A DNA stretch of 64,000 nt from Buttiauxella agrestis. GTDB taxonomy: Bacteria; Pseudomonadota; Gammaproteobacteria; Enterobacterales; Enterobacteriaceae. Location of the stretch: the NCBI RefSeq assembly GCF_900446255.1, contig NZ_UIGI01000001.1:3374763-3438762 (forward strand), given 5' to 3'. Positions 34,434 to 43,001 of this stretch are shown here, one piece after another. A program made the position numbers and the translations under genes. Under the pieces are notes generated by a model, which did not search any database, was not told the origin of the DNA, and worked only from the letters and a program-made list of their open reading frames with translations. Numbering within the stretch: the first letter of the stretch is position 1; each line of letters begins with the position of its first letter.

Positions 34434-35555
34434 ATGGATTATCAACTCAATTTAGACTGGCCTGAGTTTATGGCGAAATACTGGCAGAAAAAGCCAGTCG
34501 TTTTAAAAAATGCGTTTCCTGATTTTGTCGATCCGATTACCCCGGACGAATTAGCCGGTCTTGCTATGGAAGCAGAAGTGGACAGCCGCCTGGTTAGCCA
34601 TACCAATGGCCAATGGCAAGCCGCTAACGGGCCATTTGAGCATTTTGACAATTTAGGTGATACCGGTTGGTCACTACTGGCTCAAGCCGTAAACCATTGG
34701 CATGCGCCGTCTGCTGAGCTGGTGCGCCCGTTCCGCGTATTACCAGACTGGCGTTTAGACGACCTGATGATCTCCTTCTCGGTGCCGGGTGGCGGTGTGG
34801 GTCCGCATATCGACCAATACGATGTGTTTATCATTCAGGGGATGGGCAGCCGTCGCTGGCGTGTGGGCGACAAACTGCCAATGCGCCAGTTCTGCCCGCA
34901 TCCCGCCTTGCTGCACGTTGATCCGTTTGAACCGATTATTGATGAAGATCTGGAACCTGGCGACATCCTGTATATTCCACCTGGTTTCCCACACGATGGC
35001 TTCACGCATGAAACGGCGCTTAACTATTCCGTCGGTTTCCGTGGGCCAAATGGCCGCGATTTGATCAGCAGCTTTGCGGATTACGCACTGGAAAACGATT
35101 TAGGTGGCGAGCACTACAGCGATCCTGATCTCACCGTTCGCGAGCATCCTGGCAAAGTTGAAAGCTATGAGCTTAATCGTCTGCGCGACATGATGATGGA
35201 AGTCATCAGCCAGCCTGAAGATTTCAAACAGTGGTTTGGCCGTTTCGTCACCACTCCGCGTCACGAACTCGATGTCGCACCGGCTGAACCGCCATACCAG
35301 CAAGACGAAATCGTCGACGCTTTGCTCGGCGGCGAATGTCTGACGCGCTTAAGTGGTTTACGTGTTCTCAATGTTGATGGTCAGTTCTTCGTCAATAGCG
35401 AACCTATGGAAGCCCCGGTTGAAGAGGCGGCTGATGCATTGTGCCGTTACACCACGGTAAGCCAAAACGAATTGGGCGATGCGCTGCAAAACCCCGAGTT
35501 TGTTAACGTATTGACCGAACTGGTTAATCAGGGCTACTGGTACTTCGACGATTAA
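34434..35555 (+). CDS. roxA: 50S ribosomal protein L16 arginine 3-hydroxylase
   Basis: Fe(II)/2-oxoglutarate-dependent JmjC-type oxygenase (YcfD/RoxA, 373 aa) that hydroxylates Arg81 of ribosomal protein L16. The metal triad is H125, D127 (GPHIDQYD) and H187 (PPGFPHDGF), the same residue numbers as in E. coli. C-terminal dimerisation and winged-helix regions follow (about 210-373). The start is the ATG at 34434, giving MDYQLNLDWPEF as in E. coli; the upstream extension is not conserved. In E. coli roxA lies far from dinG, so its place here is unusual. It is followed by mlrA on the same strand after 92 bases. Confidence 0.92.
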   Translation: MDYQLNLDWPEFMAKYWQKKPVVLKNAFPDFVDPITPDELAGLAMEAEVDSRLVSHTNGQWQAANGPFEHFDNLGDTGWSLLAQAVNHWHAPSAELVRPFRVLPDWRLDDLMISFSVPGGGVGPHIDQYDVFIIQGMGSRRWRVGDKLPMRQFCPHPALLHVDPFEPIIDEDLEPGDILYIPPGFPHDGFTHETALNYSVGFRGPNGRDLISSFADYALENDLGGEHYSDPDLTVREHPGKVESYELNRLRDMMMEVISQPEDFKQWFGRFVTTPRHELDVAPAEPPYQQDEIVDALLGGECLTRLSGLRVLNVDGQFFVNSEPMEAPVEEAADALCRYTTVSQNELGDALQNPEFVNVLTELVNQGYWYFDD

Positions 35556-35647
35556 TTTTTTGTTACATCGGTAACTAAAAATTACACAGAGTCTATGCGA
35601 CTGACTACAGTTATACGGGGGCTTCCCGGGCAAACTGTGGGGATAAC

Positions 35648-36403
35648 ATGGCACTTTTTACCATTGGTGAAGTGGCTGTGCTTTGTGATATCAACCCCGT
35701 AACGTTGCGTGCCTGGCAACGGCGTTACGGGCTACTGAAACCGCAGCGAACGGATGGCGGCCATCGGCTGTTTGATGATGCCGACATCGAACGCATCCGT
35801 GAAATCAAACACTGGATTGAAAATGGGGTTCAGGTCAGCAAGGTGAAAGCCCTTCTGAGCGGCGAACTTCAGGATATGGAAAGTGGCTGGCGAGAACGCC
35901 AGGAACTGTTACTTCACCATTTGCAAAGCGGCAACCCTTCTCGTCTTCGCGCCTGGATTGCGGATGTGGGCCGTGATTATCCGGCTGAAACGCTTGTTCA
36001 ACAACTCTACACCCCTCTGCGTCGTCGCCTTCAATGCCAACAAGTCACCCTCAATACCCTGTTAAGCCTGCTGGACGGCGCGCTGATTAATTACATCGCG
36101 TTATGCCTGTCATCGGCCCGTAAACGGAGCGGTAAAGATGCGTTGTTGGTGGGCTGGGACACGCCAGATACCACGCGTTTGTGGATGGCGGCATGGATGG
36201 CAATCCAACAAGGCTGGCGGATTGATGTGCTGGCGCACCCGCTGCATCAGCTTCGCCCTGAGATCTTCGCCCAACAGACATTATTGGTATGGTGTGGCGA
36301 TACGCCCACCCCTCACCAGCTCGACCAACTGGAACTTTGGCGCTGCGCGGGCCTGCAAATTTTCCCGCTGATGAGCAACGGCCATTCGACCGAGCACGCA
36401 TAA
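35648..36403 (+). CDS. mlrA: MerR-like regulator MlrA of curli and biofilm
   Basis: Transcription activator of csgD in the RpoS/c-di-GMP cascade (DgcM-PdeR-MlrA), 251 aa. The N-terminal MerR helix-turn-helix is residues 3-70 (TIGEVAVLCDINPVTLRAWQRRYGLLKPQRT). The C-terminal half is a B12-binding-like domain without an evident cobalamin histidine motif. It is closely similar to E. coli MlrA, but ends in a distinct tail (SNGHSTEHA). An AAGCTGTGGGGATAAC stretch precedes the ATG. The order mlrA-yohO-yehWXY-osmF is that of E. coli. Confidence 0.93.
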   Translation: MALFTIGEVAVLCDINPVTLRAWQRRYGLLKPQRTDGGHRLFDDADIERIREIKHWIENGVQVSKVKALLSGELQDMESGWRERQELLLHHLQSGNPSRLRAWIADVGRDYPAETLVQQLYTPLRRRLQCQQVTLNTLLSLLDGALINYIALCLSSARKRSGKDALLVGWDTPDTTRLWMAAWMAIQQGWRIDVLAHPLHQLRPEIFAQQTLLVWCGDTPTPHQLDQLELWRCAGLQIFPLMSNGHSTEHA

Positions 36404-36472
36404 GATAAATTTAAAGGTTCATTAACAAGCCGGCTTCATCTTATAATCTCCCCCGCAATATAAGGAGCGAAG

Positions 36473-36580
36473 ATGAAACTGAGTAAAATTGCCCTCGTGG
36501 GCGGCATGCTGGTCATGGCTATCGGCGGAATTGGCGGCGTGATGCTGGTAGGTTATATCGTTATTCTGCATGGCGCGTGA
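36473..36580 (+). CDS. yohO: Small membrane protein YohO
   Basis: 35-residue single-pass membrane protein, [19 protein letters not shown]... ending [12 protein letters not shown]. coli YohO has the same length and the core [14 protein letters not shown]. Function unknown. The ATG has a strong AAGGAG box seven bases upstream. It lies between mlrA and the convergent yehW as in E. coli; the last 20 bases overlap the 3' end of yehW. Confidence 0.9.
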   Translation: MKLSKIALVGGMLVMAIGGIGGVMLVGYIVILHGA

Positions 36581-37292
36581 TGTGACGTAAAACGCGCTCA
36601 AACAGGCGGTCGACAACAATTGCCGCCAGCGCAACCAGCAAAGCGCCCTGAATCACGTATGCGGTGTTAAAACCGCTCAGGCCAATGATTATCGGTGAGC
36701 CTAAAGTGCTGGCACCCACGGTTGAAGCAATCGCCGCAGTACCAATATTAATAATCACCGATGTGCGGATACCCGCCAGAATCAACGGTGCCGCCAGCGG
36801 CAACTCCACTTTTCTGAGCATTTGCCACCGGCTCATTCCGGCCCCCATCGCAATCTCTTTTGTCGCTTCCGGCACCGCGCCCATTCCTGCCAACGTCCCT
36901 TGTAAAATGGGCAACAAACCGTAAAGCACGAGCGCGATAATGGCAGGCTGTTGGCCAAAACCCATCACCGGAACGGCAATCGCCAGCACCGCCACCGGCG
37001 GGAAGGTTTGCCCGGCAGCGGTTATGGTTTCAACCAGTGAACGAAATTCCAGCCCCGCCGGGCGCGTTACTGCAACGCCCAACCCGACGCCAATCACAAT
37101 CGCCACCACGCTGGAAACGCCGACCAGCATCAAATGTTTAAATGCCAGCGCCATAAAACTGTCTTGCAGATAAACCGGCCTTTCCAGTTCTGGAAACAGC
37201 CAGCTGAACAACGTGCTGCTGTACGGCATCACCGCTAATAATGCGATGAATACCGCAATCAGCCACAATAAGGGATCACGTAGCAGGCGCAT
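36561..37292 (-). CDS. yehW: OsmU ABC transporter permease YehW
   Basis: Inner-membrane permease of the glycine-betaine/choline-type OsmU (YehWXYZ) importer, 243 aa, about six transmembrane helices. The EAA loop is [24 protein letters not shown]. The start is the ATG at 37292 ([10 protein letters not shown]), preceded by GAGGG and collinear with E. coli; a longer open frame to 37343 lies inside yehX. It overlaps yehX by 17 bases and yohO by 20. The operon is RpoS- and osmotically controlled in E. coli and Salmonella. Confidence 0.92.
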   Translation of the reverse strand: MRLLRDPLLWLIAVFIALLAVMPYSSTLFSWLFPELERPVYLQDSFMALAFKHLMLVGVSSVVAIVIGVGLGVAVTRPAGLEFRSLVETITAAGQTFPPVAVLAIAVPVMGFGQQPAIIALVLYGLLPILQGTLAGMGAVPEATKEIAMGAGMSRWQMLRKVELPLAAPLILAGIRTSVIINIGTAAIASTVGASTLGSPIIIGLSGFNTAYVIQGALLVALAAIVVDRLFERVLRHITRHAE

Positions 37293-38220
37293 TTTCACCC
37301 TCAACCAAATCACTAAAATGCAGTACACCGCAGGGTTCGCCATGCTGATTCACCACCGGTAACTGCTGGCACTGGCGATGAACAAACAACGACAGCGCTT
37401 CACGTAACGTGACGGATTCGCTTATCGGCTCACCTTCTATTCGCTCATGAGTTCGCACCCGGTCGGCAACATGGCGCAGCGAAAGCAGACGCACGCCCAG
37501 CTCGCTGCGCCCGAAGAAATCACGCACAAAATCCGTCGCCGGGCGGGTTAACAGTTCCAACGGCGTACCTTGTTGAATCACCTGCCCGTTGTCCATCAGC
37601 ACAATACGGTCGGCAAGCGTCAGGGCTTCGTCGATATCGTGCGTGACCAGCACAATGGTGCGCCCGAGCAACTGGTGAATACGGATAATTTCCTGCTGTA
37701 GCGCCCCACGGGTGACGGGATCGAGCGCGCCGAATGGCTCGTCCATCAGCAGCACTTCCGGGTCAGCCGCCAGCGCCCGTGCCACGCCGACGCGCTGCTG
37801 TTGCCCACCAGAAAGCTGATGCGGATAACGGTCACGAAACTGCGCGGCTTCAAGGCCGAGTAAGTCCAGCAATTCGTCGATACGCGCGTTGATTCGCGCT
37901 TTTGGCCACTTCAGCAATTGCGGCACGGTGGCAATGTTCTGTGCCACATTCCAGTGCGGGAACAGGCCAATAGATTGAATCGCATACCCCATACGGCGGC
38001 GCAGCGTTTTCGCATCAAAATTACGGATTTCTTCTCCCGCAAAGCGGATGCGCCCGGTATCATGCTCCACCAGGCGGTTAATCATTTTCAGCGTGGTGGA
38101 CTTGCCCGAGCCGGAAGTGCCAATCAGCACCGTGAACTGCCCTTCTTTGATGTTCAGCGACAAATCACTGACCGCCGCCTCGCCCTGGAAAAACTTGCTG
38201 ACATTTTCAAATTCAATCAT
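37276..38220 (-). CDS. yehX: OsmU ABC transporter ATPase YehX
   Basis: ATPase subunit of the OsmU osmoprotectant importer, 314 aa. Walker A is GTSGSGKST, signature LSGGQQQR, Walker [14 protein letters not shown], switch His in VTHDIDEA. The C-terminal part (about 235-305) holds a CBS-like domain, typical of osmotically gated ProV/OpuA ATPases. The ATG overlaps the yehY stop by 4 bases (ATGA). It continues into yehW by overlap. Confidence 0.93.
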   Translation of the reverse strand: MIEFENVSKFFQGEAAVSDLSLNIKEGQFTVLIGTSGSGKSTTLKMINRLVEHDTGRIRFAGEEIRNFDAKTLRRRMGYAIQSIGLFPHWNVAQNIATVPQLLKWPKARINARIDELLDLLGLEAAQFRDRYPHQLSGGQQQRVGVARALAADPEVLLMDEPFGALDPVTRGALQQEIIRIHQLLGRTIVLVTHDIDEALTLADRIVLMDNGQVIQQGTPLELLTRPATDFVRDFFGRSELGVRLLSLRHVADRVRTHERIEGEPISESVTLREALSLFVHRQCQQLPVVNQHGEPCGVLHFSDLVEGENAPAT

Positions 38221-39374
38221 GGCTGTTTTTCCTCAAGCAATGAGATAAACAGTTTAAAAAGTGCGTCAAAAATAACCGCCAATGCAATAACCGGAATCAC
38301 GCCGAGCAACACTAAATCCAGCGCGCTACTGAGCAGCCCCTGGAAAATGATGGCCCCGAAACCACCGGCCCCAATCAGCGCAGCAATCACCGTCATACCG
38401 ATGGTTTGCACACAGACGACGCGCAGGCTTCGCAACAAAACCGGCAGCGCCAGTGGCACTTCCGCCTGCCAGAATATCTGCCAGCGCGACATGCCCATGC
38501 CTTCGGCACTTTCAATAATATTGCGCGGGACTTGCTGCAATCCGGCGACCACGCCACGCACCAGGGGCAACAGCGCGTACAACACCAGGGCGATTAACGC
38601 CGGAGCGATGCCAATCCCACTCACGCCGAGCGAAGCCAACCATGGCGCCAGTTTGACTAACCCCGCCAGGGGCGCAATCAACAAACCAAATAAGGCTACC
38701 GACGGCACGGTTTGAATGACGTTGAGCACCGAAAACACCGAGGATTGCCAGGCCGGACGGGTATAACAAAACACACCTAACGGCACGCCAATCAGTAATG
38801 CGGGCAACAACGTTCCGACCAGCAAAGCCAGGTGGCGCAATAAGGCATCGTCAAAAACTTCCTGCCGATTGGCATACTCTTTTAGCAAGGAAAGATCGGC
38901 AAAGTACCCGCTGAGTAACAGACCAAGAGGCACAATCCAGATTTGCAGATTAAGCAGCAATCGCCACAGCGCTTTTGCCGACAGGCGGTTGATAGCATCA
39001 GCACACAGCAGCAAGCACAGCGTTAACGACATCCACAGTCCGCTACCGGGTGATGTCCGCGCAAGCGTACTGCCTTGCTGAGCAAAGTGCGTCGCCGTTT
39101 GTCCAAGCCGCCACAAAATGGCGATGAACAGGAACTCGCCGACCATGAGAGTCAGCAATAATGGGAGTGGCCGACATGGTGTCAGCGCGAGGATTGCCAG
39201 AACGAATACTGGGACACAGAACAGCAACCAGGTTTGCGCCGGGAGTTGGCTGAGCGCGATAGGCTCCCCGGAAACCAGGCGGTTGGGCGCAAAGTTGATA
39301 AACGGTAATACTGCGCCCGCCACTACCAGCAAAAAAACCAGCAGTAGCAGGACGCGATTATGAATTTTGAGCAA
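38217..39374 (-). CDS. yehY: OsmU ABC transporter permease YehY
   Basis: Second, larger permease of OsmU, 385 aa. It has about five N-terminal transmembrane helices not found in YehW, followed by the conserved binding-protein-dependent permease domain (about 175-385) with EAA loop [24 protein letters not shown]. Translation apparently starts at a TTG (39374) with AAGGA seven bases upstream. This gives a protein the same length as E. coli YehY; there is no ATG nearby. It lies 30 bases after osmF. Confidence 0.9.
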   Translation of the reverse strand: MLKIHNRVLLLLVFLLVVAGAVLPFINFAPNRLVSGEPIALSQLPAQTWLLFCVPVFVLAILALTPCRPLPLLLTLMVGEFLFIAILWRLGQTATHFAQQGSTLARTSPGSGLWMSLTLCLLLCADAINRLSAKALWRLLLNLQIWIVPLGLLLSGYFADLSLLKEYANRQEVFDDALLRHLALLVGTLLPALLIGVPLGVFCYTRPAWQSSVFSVLNVIQTVPSVALFGLLIAPLAGLVKLAPWLASLGVSGIGIAPALIALVLYALLPLVRGVVAGLQQVPRNIIESAEGMGMSRWQIFWQAEVPLALPVLLRSLRVVCVQTIGMTVIAALIGAGGFGAIIFQGLLSSALDLVLLGVIPVIALAVIFDALFKLFISLLEEKQP

Positions 39375-39404
39375 ACGTACGTCCTTGATTTATCCCACAA
39401 AAAG

Positions 39405-40316
39405 CTATTTTACGAAGCCTTTTTGTTTCAGGTAGTCAGCCGCCACTTTTTTGGCATCTAACCCCTCCACCGCGATACTGGCGTTAAGCTGTTGTAACGT
39501 TTTTTCATCCAGAGATGCAAACACAGGTTTTAGCCAGGCGTCCAATTCCGGGTAGGCTTTTAGCACCGCTTCACGCACGACAGGTGTTGGCGCGTAGATT
39601 GGCTGTACGCCTTTCGGATCGCTCAGAGTTTGCAAACCGAGTGCCGCAACCGGGCCATCCGTTCCATAGGCCATTGCTGCGTTCACGCCAGACGTTTGCT
39701 GTGCCGCCGCTTTAATGGTGACAGCCGTATCACCCCCTGCCAGCGACAATAATTGCGGCTGTTCGAGTTTAAATCCGTAGGCTTTTTCAAAGGCAGGAAG
39801 CGCATCGGAGCGTTCGATAAATTCAGCGGAAGCCGCCAGTTTGAATTCGCCGCCTTTTTTCAGATACGCGCTGAGATCGTCAAGCGAGGTGAGTTTGTTT
39901 TTTTCAGCCAAATCTTTGCGCACCGCAATGGTCCAGGTATTGTTTGCGGGCGCGGGTGTTAGCCACACCAGGTGATTTTTTTCGGCATCGAGTTTTTTGA
40001 CTTTCTCGTAGCCCTGCTGCGCATTTTTCCACGCTGCATCTTTTTCATCTTTGAAGAAAAACGCACCGTTACCGGTGTATTCCGGGTAAATATCCAGCTC
40101 GCCTGCGGTTATCGCTCCACGCACAACGGGAGTGGTTCCAAGTTGCACTTTATTGACGGTTTTAACACCGTGGCTCTCCAGTACCTGCAAAATGATATTA
40201 CCGAGCAACGACCCCTCGGTATCAATCTTAGAGCCGACTTTGACTGGCTCTGCGGCCTGCGCCCCTGCGGCTAACAATGCTAAACCTGCCATGCTCCAAC
40301 GCGCTGCTAAGTTCAT
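39405..40316 (-). CDS. osmF: OsmU periplasmic binding protein OsmF (YehZ)
   Basis: Periplasmic binding protein of the OsmU importer, OpuAC/ProX-like family, 303 aa. The signal peptide is residues 1-21 (cleavage after AQA), and the mature part begins AEPVKVGSKIDTEGSLLGNIILQVLE. The ligand-site segments LGTTPVVRGAITAGELDIYPEYTGNG and MAYGTDGPVAALGL are conserved. The ATG has a GAGGAAGCACG box. It is first in the minus-strand order osmF-yehY-yehX-yehW. The E. coli counterpart is induced by RpoS and has low affinity for betaine. Confidence 0.93.
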   Translation of the reverse strand: MNLAARWSMAGLALLAAGAQAAEPVKVGSKIDTEGSLLGNIILQVLESHGVKTVNKVQLGTTPVVRGAITAGELDIYPEYTGNGAFFFKDEKDAAWKNAQQGYEKVKKLDAEKNHLVWLTPAPANNTWTIAVRKDLAEKNKLTSLDDLSAYLKKGGEFKLAASAEFIERSDALPAFEKAYGFKLEQPQLLSLAGGDTAVTIKAAAQQTSGVNAAMAYGTDGPVAALGLQTLSDPKGVQPIYAPTPVVREAVLKAYPELDAWLKPVFASLDEKTLQQLNASIAVEGLDAKKVAADYLKQKGFVK

Positions 40317-40409
40317 CGTGCTTCCTCACTGTTTTTCTTTGCTTAAAAATCATGGAGTCGCAAAAGTTTAGCTGAGAATTTTAAGGTTGGCTGGGCGAAA
40401 CGGGGAAGA

Positions 40410-40439
40410 ATAAGAAAAGAGCCGGAAAACCGGCTCTTG
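40410..40439 (-). terminator. Terminator after bglX
   Basis: AAGAGCCGG and CCGGCTCTT arms around a 4-base loop; read on the minus strand it is followed by TTCTTATTCTT. It separates bglX from osmF. Confidence 0.85.
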
Positions 40440-40473
40440 ATTTGGAGTTGCGCCAGGAGCGTGGACGCAGTTT

Positions 40474-40504
40474 GTAGGTCGGATAAGCGAAGCGTCATCC
40501 GACA
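40474..40504. repeat. REP element after bglX
   Basis: GTAGGTCGGATAAGCG with GCGTCATCCGAC forms an imperfect palindrome of the REP type, seven bases from the bglX stop. A related pair occurs at 44826-44899 and a shorter one at 23512. Confidence 0.8.
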
Positions 40505-40510
40505 CCACCA

Positions 40511-42808
40511 TTACTTCAATTCAAACTCACCCTGCTTAACGCGCGCAGAATCCAGCCCGATGAACACGTTAAACTTGCCAGGTTCAGCGACGTGCTTCAT
40601 CTGTGCGTTCCAGAATTTCAGCGCTTCAACGTCAATCGGGAAGCTCACGGTCTGGGTTTCGCCAGGCTTCAGCGTCACTTTCTTAAAGCCTTTCAGTTCT
40701 TTAACCGGGCGACTCATAGAAGCTGTTACATCCTGCAAATACATCTGCACCACGGTTTCGCCTGCGCGGTCGCCGGTGTTTTTCACTTCAACAGAGGCTT
40801 CTACTTTGCCATCCGCTTTCATGGAAGGTGCCGACATTTTCACATCAGAAACGGTGAACGTGGTGTAGCTCAGGCCGTAACCGAATGGGAACAGCGGGCC
40901 GTTAGCTTCATCAAAGTAGTGCGAGGTATATTTGTTCGGTTTTTCCGGATTGTACGGGCGACCGGTGTTCAGGTGGCTGTAGTACGTCGGGATCTGGCCC
41001 ACAGAGCGCGGGAAGGACATCGGCAGCTTGCCTGACGGGTTGTAATCGCCAAACAGGATATCGGCCACCGCGTTACCGCCTTCAGTCCCGCTATACCAGG
41101 CTTCCAGCAGCGCGTCGGCCTGTTGGTTTTCTTTCACCAACGCCAGCGGACGACCGTTCATTAATACCAACACCAACGGTTTACCGGTGGCTTTTAACGC
41201 GCTGATTAGATCGCGCTGGCTCTGCGGCAGAACCAGGTCGGTACGGCTTGATGCCTCGTGCGCCATGCCTTGCGCTTCGCCCACCACCGCCACAACCACA
41301 TCGGCAGATTTTGCAGTGTTAACCGCTTCGTCGATCATCTCTTTCGCAGAACGTTTATCCACGGAAACCGCAGGTTCGTACTGGTTGAGGAATTCAACAA
41401 TGCCTTTATCGTCGGTGACGTTAGCGCCTTTGGCGACCACGATTTTAGCGTTGTCACCCACCGCGGTTTTAATACCCTGCAATACGGTAACAGTCTGGTC
41501 GGCAACCCCTGCGGCAGACCAACTCCCCATCATGTCGCGTTTGCTGTCAGCCAGCGGGCCAACCACGGCAATGGTGCCGGATTTTTTCAGCGGCAATGTT
41601 TGCAGACGGTTTTTCAGCAGAACCATGCTTTCACGCGCAACTTCACGCGCTTCTTTACGATGCAGACGGCTTTCGGCGTTGGTGTCTTCCGGGTCTGATT
41701 CTTTCGGGCCTAAGTGGCTGTATGGATCGTTAAACAGGCCCATATCGTATTTCACGTTCAGTACGTGGCGGGTTGCATCATCCAATTCCGCCATCGGCAC
41801 TGCACCGCTTTTCACCAGTTCCGGCAAGTATTTGCTGTAATACTCGTCGCTCATACTCATGTTGATGCCGGAGTTGAGCGCGATACGCACCGCATCTTTC
41901 GGGTCACTTGCCACACCATGCTTGATCAGCTCTTTAATGGCACCGTGATCGGAAATCGTGATGCCTTTAAATTTCCATTCATCGCGCAGCAGATCTTTCA
42001 ACAGCCATGAATCAGAAGAAGCAGGTGTACCGTTCAGCGAGTTCAGCGCCACCATCACGCCACCGCTGCCCGCATCCAGAGCGGCTTTGTACGGCGGCAT
42101 GTAGTCGTTGAACAACCGCTGCGGGCTCATATCAACGGTGTTGTACTCTTTGCCGCCTTCGACTGCGCCATAGGCCGCGAAGTGTTTCACGCTGGTCATC
42201 ACGGAATAGCGATCTGCCGGGCTTTTGCCCTGCATCGCTTCAACCATGGTGCGCCCCATAATTGAAGTCAGATAGGTATCTTCACCAAAGCCTTCGGAAA
42301 CTCGGCCCCAGCGCGGGTCACGCGAGACATCGACCATCGGTGCCCAGGTCATGTTCAGGCCATCGTCTGCGGCTTCATAAGCCGAAACGCGCCCTACGGT
42401 TTTCACCGCATCGAGGTTGAATGAAGAGGCTAAACCGAGGCTGATTGGGAACACGGTACGTTGACCATGAACCACGTCATAAGCAAAGAATAATGGGATT
42501 TTCAGGCGGTTAAGGCTCATCACCTGATCTTGCATAGTACGAATGTCGTGGCGGGTGACGGTATTAAAAATCGCGCCCACCTGCCCGTCTTTAATCATCT
42601 CGCGAATGGCTTCTTTCGGGTTATCCGGACCGACACTGATTAAACGCAACTGGCCGATTTTCTCATCGGTGGTCATTTTCTTCAGCAAATCAGTGACAAA
42701 CGCGTCACGCGCTTCTGGCGTTAGCGGGTGCGGGCCAAACATTTCGTTCGCCAGCGCAGGTTGCAGCGCAAGGCTAACTGCGATACTTACAGAACAGAGC
42801 CATTTCAT
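40511..42808 (-). CDS. bglX: Periplasmic beta-glucosidase BglX
   Basis: Periplasmic glycoside hydrolase family 3 beta-glucosidase, 765 aa. It hydrolyses beta-linked glucosides and cello- or laminari-type oligosaccharides. The signal peptide (MKWLCSVSIAVSLALQPALA) is cleaved before NEMFG. Domains in order are a (beta/alpha)8 barrel with the nucleophile Asp in GITISDHGAI, the alpha/beta sandwich carrying GEAQGMAHEASSRTD, and a C-terminal fibronectin-III-like domain. The ATG at 42808 gives the E. coli length and has GAGAG eight bases away; the ATG at 42814 is less likely. It is divergent from dld. Confidence 0.93.
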   Translation of the reverse strand: MKWLCSVSIAVSLALQPALANEMFGPHPLTPEARDAFVTDLLKKMTTDEKIGQLRLISVGPDNPKEAIREMIKDGQVGAIFNTVTRHDIRTMQDQVMSLNRLKIPLFFAYDVVHGQRTVFPISLGLASSFNLDAVKTVGRVSAYEAADDGLNMTWAPMVDVSRDPRWGRVSEGFGEDTYLTSIMGRTMVEAMQGKSPADRYSVMTSVKHFAAYGAVEGGKEYNTVDMSPQRLFNDYMPPYKAALDAGSGGVMVALNSLNGTPASSDSWLLKDLLRDEWKFKGITISDHGAIKELIKHGVASDPKDAVRIALNSGINMSMSDEYYSKYLPELVKSGAVPMAELDDATRHVLNVKYDMGLFNDPYSHLGPKESDPEDTNAESRLHRKEAREVARESMVLLKNRLQTLPLKKSGTIAVVGPLADSKRDMMGSWSAAGVADQTVTVLQGIKTAVGDNAKIVVAKGANVTDDKGIVEFLNQYEPAVSVDKRSAKEMIDEAVNTAKSADVVVAVVGEAQGMAHEASSRTDLVLPQSQRDLISALKATGKPLVLVLMNGRPLALVKENQQADALLEAWYSGTEGGNAVADILFGDYNPSGKLPMSFPRSVGQIPTYYSHLNTGRPYNPEKPNKYTSHYFDEANGPLFPFGYGLSYTTFTVSDVKMSAPSMKADGKVEASVEVKNTGDRAGETVVQMYLQDVTASMSRPVKELKGFKKVTLKPGETQTVSFPIDVEALKFWNAQMKHVAEPGKFNVFIGLDSARVKQGEFELK

Positions 42809-43001
42809 CGACATTACTCTCTTGCTCAGGCCGCCGCGGTGGGCAGCACGAAGTGATAAGACGTGCAGTGTGCCACAAGGTTAAAGCGGTAAGAAGAGTC
42901 GCCCCGGTGTTATATGCTGATTTTCCGAACGTTTAAGAAGATTCATTATCGATTTGCGAGCTATGCTTGTAGTCGTCAATATTTTCCCAAGGAGCGGATA
43001 A

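Noticed and set aside
40592-41840. Several long plus-strand frames opposite bglX
   Set aside because: Antisense shadows produced by strongly biased bglX codons; GH3 protein on the minus strand is unambiguous.
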